From positions 1-13,993 of the forward strand of contig JBJXFU010000115.1 in the NCBI GenBank assembly GCA_046155885.1: DNA of 13,993 nucleotides, written 5' to 3'. The notes beneath the pieces were generated by a model. That model saw nothing but the letters and a program-made list of their open reading frames with translations. It had not been told where the DNA came from and made no database searches. Each line of letters begins with the position of its first letter. Within the stretch, counting starts at the first letter, position 1. Below are positions 1 through 5,772 of this stretch, piece after piece. A program made the translations under genes and the position numbers. The DNA comes from JAOADN01 sp046155885 (GTDB lineage Bacteria; Pseudomonadota; Alphaproteobacteria; Rhodobacterales; Rhodobacteraceae).

Positions 1-24
1 GAGCCACCCGGGCGGCGCCCGCCT

Positions 25-53
25 CCCGGCCCGGCCACGGGCCGGGCGTTCTT
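25..53 (+). terminator. Terminator-like GC hairpin at the left edge
   Basis: Two perfect 9-base arms, CCCGGCCCG at 25-33 and CGGGCCGGG at 38-46, enclose the loop GCCA and are followed by CGTTCTT. A strong GC stem with a modest T-containing tail fits an intrinsic terminator for a plus-strand gene ending left of the window. The T-run is weak, so the call is moderate. Confidence 0.45.
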
Positions 54-57
54 CGCT

Positions 58-82
58 GAAGACATGCCACTGGCATGTCTTC
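58..82. repeat. Perfect 12+1+12 inverted repeat
   Basis: The arm GAAGACATGCCA at 58-69 is matched exactly by TGGCATGTCTTC at 71-82, with one central C. Its AT content is higher than the flanking DNA. It could be an operator, the core of a dispersed intergenic repeat, or a second hairpin behind the terminator at 25-53. Nothing else in 83-272 reads as a gene or a clear signal. Confidence 0.55.
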
Positions 83-272
83 CGGGCGCTCATCACACCC
101 CCCATTGCGTTCGGCGGCGGGCGGCACCGCAGCGTCAGTCCGCGGGAACGCCGTTGGGGTTGGCCGCGCCATAAACTGCGGACCGAGCCTTTGGAGCGCC
201 CCCCCCGCAGTCGGGCGCCACCCTCTGGTGCGAGGGGGGATTGAAGGGTGATTCCGTGGAACGTCGCCCCTT

Positions 273-1109
273 TTACAGCGCCGTCCTGACCCGCCAGAGT
301 TCTGGGAAAAGCTCCACCTCCAGCATCCGCTTGAGATAGCTCGTTCCCCCGGTGCCCCCGGTGCCGCGCTTCAGCCCGATCACCCGTTCCACCGTGGTGA
401 CGTGGTTGAAGCGCCAGCGGCGGAAGTAGTCTTCGAAATCCACGAGCTTCTCGGCCAGTTCGTAAAGCGGCCAGCGGGTTTCGGGGGCGCGGTAGACGAC
501 GGCCCAGGCGGCCTCGACCCCCGCGTCGTAGTCCCACTGCGCGGCGAGGTCGCGGGTCAGTGTGCGTTCCGGCATCGGCAGGCCCGCGCGGGCGGCGGCG
601 CGGATCGCCTCGTCGTAGAGCGAGGGGCGGGCGAGTTCGGCTTCAAGCTTGCCCAGGATGTCGGGGCGGTGCGCGTGCGGGCGCAGCATCGCGGCGTTGC
701 GGTTGCCGGCAGCGTATTCGATCAGCCGGTACTGCCAGGACTGGAACCCCGAGGACTGCCCCAGCCGGTCGCGGAAGCGGGTGTAGTCGGATGGCGTCAT
801 GGTGCGCAGCACGTCCCAGGCGGAGTTGAGCTGCTCCATGATCCGCGCCACGCGGGCGAGCATCTTGAAGGCCGGTTGCAGCGCATCCGCCGCGATGGCG
901 TCCCGTGCGGCGGCGAGTTCGTGGATCATCAGCCGCATCCAGAGTTCGGATGTCTGGTGCTGGATGATGAAGAGCATCTCGTCGGGCGCGTCGCTGAGGG
1001 GCTTTTGTGCCGTCAGGATCGCGTCGAGCCGCAGGTAGTCGCCATAGGACATGCGCCCGTCGAAGGACATCTCGGCGCCTTCGTCGGCGAGGTCGTAGGG
1101 TTGGGTCAT
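273..1109 (-). CDS. kynA: Tryptophan 2,3-dioxygenase (TDO)
   Basis: A haem enzyme that oxidises L-tryptophan to N-formylkynurenine, the first step of the kynurenine pathway; cytosolic. The 278-residue product carries the TDO signature FIIQHQTSELW (His51, distal-pocket base) and RFNHVTTVERVIGLKRGTGGTGG (His236, axial haem ligand). The two histidines are 185 residues apart, the same spacing as His55 and His240 of the Xanthomonas enzyme. The chosen start is the ATG at 1109, giving MTQPYDLADEG, with GGAGGG just upstream; a longer reading from 1172 would run into the ridA stop region and has arginine-rich, non-family sequence. It lies 13 bases after the RidA-family gene and closes the operon. No strong terminator is seen downstream. 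Confidence 0.95.
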   Translation of the reverse strand: MTQPYDLADEGAEMSFDGRMSYGDYLRLDAILTAQKPLSDAPDEMLFIIQHQTSELWMRLMIHELAAARDAIAADALQPAFKMLARVARIMEQLNSAWDVLRTMTPSDYTRFRDRLGQSSGFQSWQYRLIEYAAGNRNAAMLRPHAHRPDILGKLEAELARPSLYDEAIRAAARAGLPMPERTLTRDLAAQWDYDAGVEAAWAVVYRAPETRWPLYELAEKLVDFEDYFRRWRFNHVTTVERVIGLKRGTGGTGGTSYLKRMLEVELFPELWRVRTAL

Positions 1110-1122
1110 CCGCGCCCTCCGG

Positions 1123-1518
1123 TCATGCCGCCGCCACCGCGTCCACCTCGGCCAGAAGCGCGGCCGATGCAAGGCCGGCTACGACCAGATAGGTCGCCGC
1201 CGGCGCGGGCCCCTCGCCGACGAAGGCGTCGCGGCGGGCGCGGTAGGTGGCGACGGCCTCGGGCGAGGCGTCGGTGACGTAGACGGTGAGCTTCACCAGA
1301 TCGGCCCTGGTCATCCCCGCGCCCGCCAGCCCCGCCGCGACGTTGGCGAAGCACTGGTCGAGCTGGGCGGCCAGCCCCTCGGCCACCCGGCCGCCGGGCG
1401 CGACGCCCACCTGGCCCGAGAGGTGGAGCCAGCTTGTGGCGCCCGTCGCCAGCGCGGCATGGGAAAAACGCGAGGCGGGGGCGGCGATGCCTGGGGGGTT
1501 CCAGCGGCGGATCGGCAT
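1123..1518 (-). CDS. RidA-family (YjgF/UK114) protein
   Basis: A 131-residue protein of the Rid superfamily; members hydrolyse reactive enamine/imine intermediates released by PLP enzymes or act as related deaminases. Visible features are the N-terminal WNPPG...SHAA segment, HLSGQVGVAPGG, the helix AAQLDQCFANVAAGLAGAGM, and DLVKLTVYVTD, followed by YLVVAGLASAALLAEVDAVAAA at the C-terminus, as in Rid trimers. GGGAAGGA stands about 11 bases before the ATG. It lies 18 bases after the GNAT gene and 13 before kynA, so it is co-transcribed with kynA; a role beside the PLP enzyme KynU is plausible but inferred. A diverged copy of its first 39 residues survives at 2172-2285. Confidence 0.88.
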   Translation of the reverse strand: MPIRRWNPPGIAAPASRFSHAALATGATSWLHLSGQVGVAPGGRVAEGLAAQLDQCFANVAAGLAGAGMTRADLVKLTVYVTDASPEAVATYRARRDAFVGEGPAPAATYLVVAGLASAALLAEVDAVAAA

Positions 1519-1536
1519 GGGGTTCGGTTCCTTCCC

Positions 1537-2034
1537 TCAGGGTGGCAGCAGGTCGAGCGCCATCGCCCGGTTCTGCGGGTTGTCTTTCGGCGTATCGAGG
1601 ATTGTCACGTCAGGCCTTTCCGGCAGGCCCGGCACGACGCGCCAGCCGCGCCGGATCAGGAACCCCTGGAAGAAGCGGCTGGCCGCAGCGGTCAGGCGGG
1701 TCAGGCCAAGGCCGCGCGCCTCGGACAGGATAGCGGCGTAAAGCGTCCCGGCCACCCCCTTGCCCATCGCCTCGGGTCGGACGAAGGCCATGTTCAGGTA
1801 GCCGTCGCGCTCGATCATCATGAAGCCGACGATGCCGCCGGCGTCTTCGGCGACGAAGGTCAGGTGTTCGTCGAGCCACTCGCCCCAGTCTTCGGGCATT
1901 GCCGGGTCGGGCACCCAGTCGCGGCGCTCGGCTTCCGAATAGCGCGGCGCCGCGCCCACAAGGACGGCCTCGGCGAAGACCTCGCGCGTCGCGGCGGCGT
2001 CGCCGGAGCGGAAGCGGCGGACCGTGGGGTTCAT
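1537..2034 (-). CDS. GNAT-family N-acetyltransferase
   Basis: A 165-residue acetyl-CoA-dependent acetyltransferase of unknown substrate. The fold is visible as an N-terminal strand/helix (VRRFRSGDAAATREVFAEAV), a central strand FVAEDAGGIVGFMMIERDGYLNMAFV, then the acetyl-CoA loop RPEAMGKGVAGTLY (R-x-x-G-x-G type) and the final FFQGFLIRRGW segment, where GNAT proteins often have a family-specific tail. The ATG at 2034 overlaps the stop of the chimeric remnant as ATGA, which suggests translational coupling to whatever reading frame precedes it. Originally that would have been an intact kynU-like gene. Upstream in-frame codons from 2073 are antisense-like and were not used. Confidence 0.85.
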   Translation of the reverse strand: MNPTVRRFRSGDAAATREVFAEAVLVGAAPRYSEAERRDWVPDPAMPEDWGEWLDEHLTFVAEDAGGIVGFMMIERDGYLNMAFVRPEAMGKGVAGTLYAAILSEARGLGLTRLTAAASRFFQGFLIRRGWRVVPGLPERPDVTILDTPKDNPQNRAMALDLLPP

Positions 2035-2291
2035 GTCACCGCCGCGCGGCGCCTGTACTCCGGTTTGTCCCATTCGCCGCTGGCGAGGATGTCCGAAAAG
2101 ACCGCGATGGCGTTCCGCACGTCGTCCATCGTCGTGTAAAGCGGCGTGAAGCCGAAGCGCAGGATTTCGGGGGCGATGCCCACCCGGCCCGAGAAGCAGA
2201 GCGAGCGCGCCGCCCCCTCCACCAATGCTGCATGAGAAGAGCGCGAGGCGGGGGTGGCGATGCCTTCGGGGTTCCAGTGGCGCATGGTCAT
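2031..2291 (-). pseudogene. Chimeric remnant: RidA N-terminus joined to kynureninase C-terminus
   Basis: This 86-codon open frame is made of two halves. Residues 3-41 (WNPEGIATPASR...FSGRVGIAP) match the start of the RidA-family protein at 1518 (25 of 39 identical by eye). Residues 43-86 (ILRFGFTPLYT...WDKPEYRRRAAVT) match the last 44 residues of KynU at 3810-5003 (27 of 44 identical). The join near 2166-2172 falls in GCCCCCGA, where both parents carry GC-CCC-G, so a microhomology deletion is likely. It keeps no RidA active site and no PLP site. It still has an ATG and an ATGA overlap with the GNAT gene, so it may be translated as a leader. I see no function; a scar is the simplest reading. 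Confidence 0.8.
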
Positions 2292-2432
2292 GAGGTGGGG
2301 GCCTTTCGCGGACGCAGAAGGCGGGAGTGGTCCCGTTCCGCTTTGCTGCGCCAGTCAGACCGAGCGGTCAATCCACCAAATCTTAGCATCTGCACCGGCA
2401 CGTTGCCGTTGGGTGCCAGGGAAGGTCGTGAC
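2292..2432. other. Gene-free junction between the kyn remnant and the inserted cassette
   Basis: This stretch separates the divergent remnant (minus) and toxin-like gene (plus). It contains AT-richer sequence at 2371-2394, unlike the kyn side. No convincing -35/-10 pair and no target-site duplication could be identified by eye. The left end of the inserted DNA probably lies here. Confidence 0.4.
2418..2425 (+). promoter_or_regulatory. Ribosome binding site deciding a GTG start
   Basis: AGGGAAGG ends seven bases before the GTG at 2433. No ATG lies in this frame between the remnant at 2291 and the MuF-like motif, so this site is the main argument for the start chosen. Confidence 0.6.
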
Positions 2433-3215
2433 GTGCCCGTCATCTCAGTCGAAGCCTATCGCCGGGCATTCGGAGACTACATCCGGACGGGCGCTCCGAT
2501 CCGCGTCGCGCCGAAGGAGGTAGGCACATCCGGTCGCCATGTCTGGCGAACCCGGCGCGACGATCGCGTTCGACTCGCGCACCGCATCAACGACGGCCAT
2601 CTCTTCGATTGGACCGATCCGCCGGTAAAAGGGCATCCCGGCGAGGCATTCGGATGCCGATGCGTCGCAGTCCCTTATGTTCCGGGCGAGACGGAGTTTG
2701 CCTACTTCACGTTGCAGACCGGATTCGGCCCGGAAGTTCAACCCTGGACCGATCTCGATTTCGTCAATCACTACTGTTCCGGCGCCGGCCGGACAGTCAG
2801 GCTCGAAGAGCTTGGGCATCTTCAGGCTATTGCTGAACAATACGCCTATCGTGACGGAGACGAAGGCGTGTTCCATCGGCTGGCCGGTCAAATCGCAAGC
2901 AATGCCCGGCAACAGGGCGAGGGAGCGATATCTCACGAGTTCAGAAATGCGTATGATTTCGGTCCGGTAGCATTCTCGCACGGGTGCGGCGTTGTTCGCG
3001 GGTACTTTTCCGGAGTGATCCGAAGGCACGGTTCAATGCTGGCGATCTCGGGCAGGGCAGATTTCTTCATCAGCGATCGGTTCGGGGACCCCGTGGGCCC
3101 CGGGATCGAAGTCGGCGGCGCGCCCTACGCTATAGTGGGAAATCGGTCGGCAGAGTTCGTAGCCGACGTGTTCGCCGATCAGGATTTCAGCGCGTATGCT
3201 TGGCGGGAGGACTAA
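2433..3215 (+). CDS. MuF-segment protein with colicin M-like toxin domain (putative)
   Basis: A 260-residue protein in two parts. Residues 35-82 (VWRTRRDDRVRLAHRINDG, PPVKGHPGEAFGCRC) have the W-x-T-x-x-D-x-R-V-R-x-x-H ... HPG ... CRC pattern of the C-terminal part of phage Mu gpF/SPP1 gp7 head-morphogenesis proteins, which also precede toxins in phage-borne polymorphic toxins. Residues 105-260 contain DFVNHYCSGAGRTVRLEELGHL, a Y-D-F-rich middle, ISDRFGDP and EVGGAPYAIVG. By eye this follows colicin M (HYLWGNG...V...IG-L, then D-x-Y-D near the end), a periplasmic lipid II hydrolase, but the colicin M His-Arg catalytic pair is not evident. There is no signal peptide. The start is the GTG at 2433, though the protein may have lost an N-terminal part. 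The next gene begins two bases after the stop. GC is lower than in neighbours, suggesting transfer. The MuF call is fairly firm; the toxin type is tentative. Confidence 0.6.
   Translation: MPVISVEAYRRAFGDYIRTGAPIRVAPKEVGTSGRHVWRTRRDDRVRLAHRINDGHLFDWTDPPVKGHPGEAFGCRCVAVPYVPGETEFAYFTLQTGFGPEVQPWTDLDFVNHYCSGAGRTVRLEELGHLQAIAEQYAYRDGDEGVFHRLAGQIASNARQQGEGAISHEFRNAYDFGPVAFSHGCGVVRGYFSGVIRRHGSMLAISGRADFFISDRFGDPVGPGIEVGGAPYAIVGNRSAEFVADVFADQDFSAYAWRED
3204..3209 (+). promoter_or_regulatory. Strong ribosome binding site for a TTG start
   Basis: GGGAGG ends eight bases before the TTG at 3218 and lies inside the last codons of the toxin-like gene. It supports the TTG over the later in-frame ATG at 3358, which would remove the membrane segment. 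Confidence 0.65.
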
Positions 3216-3217
3216 GC

Positions 3218-3745
3218 TTGCCCGGAGCATCGCGTCTGAGTGGCTGGTGTGGTCGCGCTGGGATCTCCGCAAAGGTAGCTGCGGGCGGTCTCGTCCTCGC
3301 TGTTTTGGTCATTCGCATTGTCGAAGCCTACTCCCAACGTGCCACCCTTCCGAACGGCATGATCGTCGCACGCCAACCGGGCTTCCTGTCGCGTTCCGAC
3401 GATGTGCTTCTGTCTGCGGACGGACGGACCGTCCTTGCCCGCGCCATCGAGTTCGTCTGCTTCAATGACCGCTACGTTCTGGTCTGGTCCTTGCAGGCGG
3501 AGTTCTACGGGCTTTTTGACGCCCTTGCCGATCCACCACTCCAGCGGTTGTCCTACGCGGACGCGATGGCCGAAAGCGGACTGGCGGGCGAGGGCGGATG
3601 CGGCGGCCACTATCGGGGGATGGTCGGGTCGTCGCTGCTCTATGACGGCAATACCGCGCCGTTCCTGCCTCCCTGCGATTGGCGGAATTTCAGGGCGAAG
3701 GGGCTGAAGCATCGGGAGTGGTTCGACCGGCCCTGCGAGTCGTAA
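3218..3745 (+). CDS. Membrane-anchored putative immunity protein
   Basis: I do not recognise the family. The 175-residue product has a basic N-terminus, one hydrophobic segment (residues about 17-36, AKVAAGGLVLAVLVIRIV) and a 140-residue soluble part that should face the periplasm. Cysteines at 81, 128, 153 and 173 in that part could form disulfides. The start is TTG, two bases after the stop of the toxin-like gene, with GGGAGG eight bases upstream, so the two are translationally coupled. The pairing, small size and single anchor match the usual layout of toxin/immunity pairs; the colicin M immunity protein Cmi is likewise anchored in the inner membrane and acts in the periplasm. Function is inferred from position and topology only. 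GC is lower than in the flanking kyn genes. Confidence 0.55.
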   Translation: MPGASRLSGWCGRAGISAKVAAGGLVLAVLVIRIVEAYSQRATLPNGMIVARQPGFLSRSDDVLLSADGRTVLARAIEFVCFNDRYVLVWSLQAEFYGLFDALADPPLQRLSYADAMAESGLAGEGGCGGHYRGMVGSSLLYDGNTAPFLPPCDWRNFRAKGLKHREWFDRPCES

Positions 3746-3813
3746 GGCGCAAGCAGCATGTACGCGCCATGCGGCGGTTCGGACGTGGACAGCGTGTAAA
3801 GCACCCGCTTCAC
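3746..3813 (-). pseudogene. Possible truncated 5' end of a gene downstream of kynU
   Basis: A GTG at 3813 overlaps the kynU stop as GTGA and opens VKRVLYTLSTSEPPHGAY before the frame runs into the antisense of the immunity-like gene. The GTGA overlap is the same type of coupling seen at 2034, so this may be the beginning of an operon gene cut by the insertion, or a chance frame. No family was recognised. Confidence 0.25.
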
Positions 3814-5003
3814 GTCACCTTGGCGCGGTTCTTGAATTCCGGGCGGTCCCAGAGGCGGTTGTCGAGGATGTCCCGCAGAGCCGCGACCGCGCCCGTCACG
3901 TCCTCCATCCCCGTGTAGAGCGGCGTGAAGCCGAAGCGCAGGATGTCGGGGGCGCGGAAGTCGCCGATGACGCCGCGGGCGATCAGCGCCTGCATGATCG
4001 CGTAGCCCTGCGCGTGGCGGAAGCTGACCTGGCTGCCGCGCTGGACGGGATCGCGGGGCGAGGCGAGGGTCAGGGCGGGGCAGGCGGCCTCGACCCCCGC
4101 GATGAAGGCTTCGGTCAGCTCGACCGAGCGGGCGCGGACGGCGGTCATGTCCACCTGGTCCCAGATGTCGAGGCTGGCTTCCAGCGCGGCCATCTGCAGG
4201 ACCGGGGGGGTGCCGACGCGCATCCGCTCGATCCCCCGGCCGGGGCGGTAGGCGGGGTCGAAGGCGAAGGGCGCCTCGTGGCCGAGCCAGCCGGACAGAG
4301 CGGGGCGGGCGCGGCCGGCCCATCTCGGCGCCACATAGATGAAGGCCGGTCCGCCGGGGCCGGAGTTGAGGTACTTGTAGGTGCAGCCGACGGCGATATC
4401 GGCGCCGGTGCCGGTGACATCGACGGGCAAGGCGCCGGCGGAATGCGCGAGGTCCCAGACGGTCAGCGCGCCTGCCGCTTGGGCCCTGGCCGTGAGCGCG
4501 GCCATGTCGTGCTTGCGGCCGGTGCGGTAGTCCACCTCGGTCAGCATCAGGACCGCCACGTCGGGGCCGATGGCGGCGTCCACCTCTTCGGGCGCCACGG
4601 TGCGCAGCGTGTAGCCCTGCGCGAGGGTGCGGACGAGGCCGTCGGCCATGTAGAGGTCGGAGGGGAAGTTGCCGGTATCGGACAGGATCACCCGGCGCGC
4701 GGGGTTCAGTTCCAGCGCCGAGGCGAGCGCCTGGTAGACCTTGACCGACAAGGTGTCGCCGAGGACGACGGTGCCGGCGGGCGCGCCGATCAGCCGGCCG
4801 ATGCGGTCGCCGAGTTGGGCGGGCATTTCCATCCAGCCGGCCTGGTTCCAGCCCCGGATGAGCAGGTCGCCCCATTCCCCGGTCACCGTACGGGCCACCC
4901 GGGCGGCGGCGGCCCTGGGCAGGGGGCCGAGCGAGTTGCCGTCGAGATAGATCACACCTTCGGGCAGGTGGAACATTCCCCTTGTGGCGGTGAAGTCGGT
5001 CAT
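3810..5003 (-). CDS. kynU: Kynureninase
   Basis: A PLP enzyme that cleaves L-kynurenine to anthranilate and L-alanine (or 3-hydroxykynurenine to 3-hydroxyanthranilate); cytosolic dimer. The 397-residue length is usual for the family. Visible landmarks are YLDGNSLGPLP near the N-terminus, LSDTGNFPSDLYM, VWDLAHSAGALPVD with Asp184 facing the PLP nitrogen, CTYKYLNSGPGG with the Schiff-base Lys210, and the C-terminal ILRFGFTPLYTGMEDV. The start is the ATG at 5003 (MTDFTATRG) behind GGGGGCGG; a GTG at 5030 would add nine residues without a ribosome site. The gene follows the VOC gene by 36 bases. Its normal downstream partners (GNAT, ridA, kynA) are now about 1.8 kb away, behind the plus-strand cassette, so their expression may need another promoter. 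Confidence 0.95.
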   Translation of the reverse strand: MTDFTATRGMFHLPEGVIYLDGNSLGPLPRAAAARVARTVTGEWGDLLIRGWNQAGWMEMPAQLGDRIGRLIGAPAGTVVLGDTLSVKVYQALASALELNPARRVILSDTGNFPSDLYMADGLVRTLAQGYTLRTVAPEEVDAAIGPDVAVLMLTEVDYRTGRKHDMAALTARAQAAGALTVWDLAHSAGALPVDVTGTGADIAVGCTYKYLNSGPGGPAFIYVAPRWAGRARPALSGWLGHEAPFAFDPAYRPGRGIERMRVGTPPVLQMAALEASLDIWDQVDMTAVRARSVELTEAFIAGVEAACPALTLASPRDPVQRGSQVSFRHAQGYAIMQALIARGVIGDFRAPDILRFGFTPLYTGMEDVTGAVAALRDILDNRLWDRPEFKNRAKVT

Positions 5004-5039
5004 GACCGCCCCCGCCGCGCTGCCCGGCACGTCCGGAGG

Positions 5040-5435
5040 TCAGTCATGCGCATCGCCGACCACCGCCTCCCACAGGGCGACGGGGTTGCCTTCGGGGTCC
5101 ACGAAGCGGGCGAAGAAGCCGTGCGGATAGCCGTCGTCATCGACGCTGACGGCTATTCCAGAACGCTCGATCTGGCGCACCATCGCGTCCAGCGCCCGGA
5201 CCCGCAGCGTCAGGGCGACCTTGCCGCCGCCCGGTTGCGGAATGCGTGCGAAGGAGGCGAGCGCCTGGCGTTCTGGAACGCCGGCGGGCACCCAGACAAG
5301 CGCGCCGTCCGGGCCGGGGCACATCCGGAGCCCGAGGGTTTCGCGATACCACCGACCGAGGCCTTCGGGGTCGCGCGCCGAGATCGCGAACCCGCCAAGG
5401 CCGAGCACCTCTTCCATATCGTCCCGCGCGGTCAT
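5040..5435 (-). CDS. VOC-superfamily (glyoxalase/bleomycin-resistance fold) protein
   Basis: A 131-residue protein with the two beta-alpha-beta-beta-beta modules of the vicinal oxygen chelate fold: GGFAISARDPEGLGRWYRETLGL in the first and ALTLRVRALDAMVRQIERSGI...FFARFVDPEGNPVALWEA in the second. The C-terminal metal-ligand glutamate (in ALWEA) is present, but the first-strand position usually held by a histidine reads F/A/I, so a canonical glyoxalase site is doubtful. Substrate unknown. The start is the ATG at 5435 with AGG five bases before it; the ATG at 5417 is an alternative. It appears to be the first gene of the kynU operon. A possible role in handling tryptophan breakdown products is only a guess from position. 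Confidence 0.75.
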   Translation of the reverse strand: MTARDDMEEVLGLGGFAISARDPEGLGRWYRETLGLRMCPGPDGALVWVPAGVPERQALASFARIPQPGGGKVALTLRVRALDAMVRQIERSGIAVSVDDDGYPHGFFARFVDPEGNPVALWEAVVGDAHD

Positions 5436-5649
5436 TCCCACCTGCGCGCCGGGCTGCCTGGGGCGGCTGCCGGGCCGGCGCGCGGCAAAGCTATCTTCAT
5501 GGCGCGGCAGGCGGAAGGGGAGACTTCGCGCCCCGCGCACGGCGCCCGCACGGGGGCCACGGATCGGCATCACGGAAGGTTAACCCAGTCCGCCCGGAGC
5601 GCCTGCCCTGCTTCCAGGTGAAGTCCGACGCCGGGCAGGTTTGCCAGAA

Positions 5650-5667
5650 AGTAACCATTTGGTTACT
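5650..5667. promoter_or_regulatory. Operator-like perfect palindrome
   Basis: AGTAACCA and TGGTTACT form exact 8-base arms around TT. It is an AT-rich island in GC-rich DNA, lies between the divergent VOC-kynU and pntAB units, and sits 28 bases upstream of the -35 proposed for pntA. Size and symmetry fit a dimeric repressor or activator of the TetR, MarR or HxlR kind; the protein is not identified. Confidence 0.6.
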
Positions 5668-5694
5668 AATCCGGCGGCACCGGCCAATGGGCGC

Positions 5695-5723
5695 TTGTGC
5701 GCGGGCCGCCCCCGAACTATAGG
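5695..5723 (+). promoter_or_regulatory. Candidate sigma-70 promoter of pntAB
   Basis: TTGTGC at 5695-5700 and TATAGG at 5718-5723 are separated by 17 bases, leaving a leader of about 40 bases before the pntA start. The -35 is poor and the -10 fair. No other clear promoter was seen between 5436 and 5772. Confidence 0.4.
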
Positions 5724-5772
5724 CGAAAACGGCGGCAAGACCGCCGTACCCGGTTGAAAAGGGGGGCAGGCG

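Noticed and set aside
58..82. A CRISPR repeat or attachment site
   Set aside because: There is only one copy in the window and no spacer array, tRNA or integrase nearby.
1899..2432. Upstream extension of the toxin-like gene to 1899
   Set aside because: This part is antisense to the GNAT gene and the chimeric remnant and reads as arginine-rich sequence; the GTG at 2433 has a good ribosome site.
2433..3745. A prophage
   Set aside because: Apart from the short MuF-like segment there is no integrase, capsid, tail, terminase or lysis gene in the window.
4014..5621. A 535-codon plus-strand frame opposite kynU and the VOC gene
   Set aside because: Glycine/alanine/aspartate-rich antisense frame; kynU has its lysine and PLP motifs on the minus strand.
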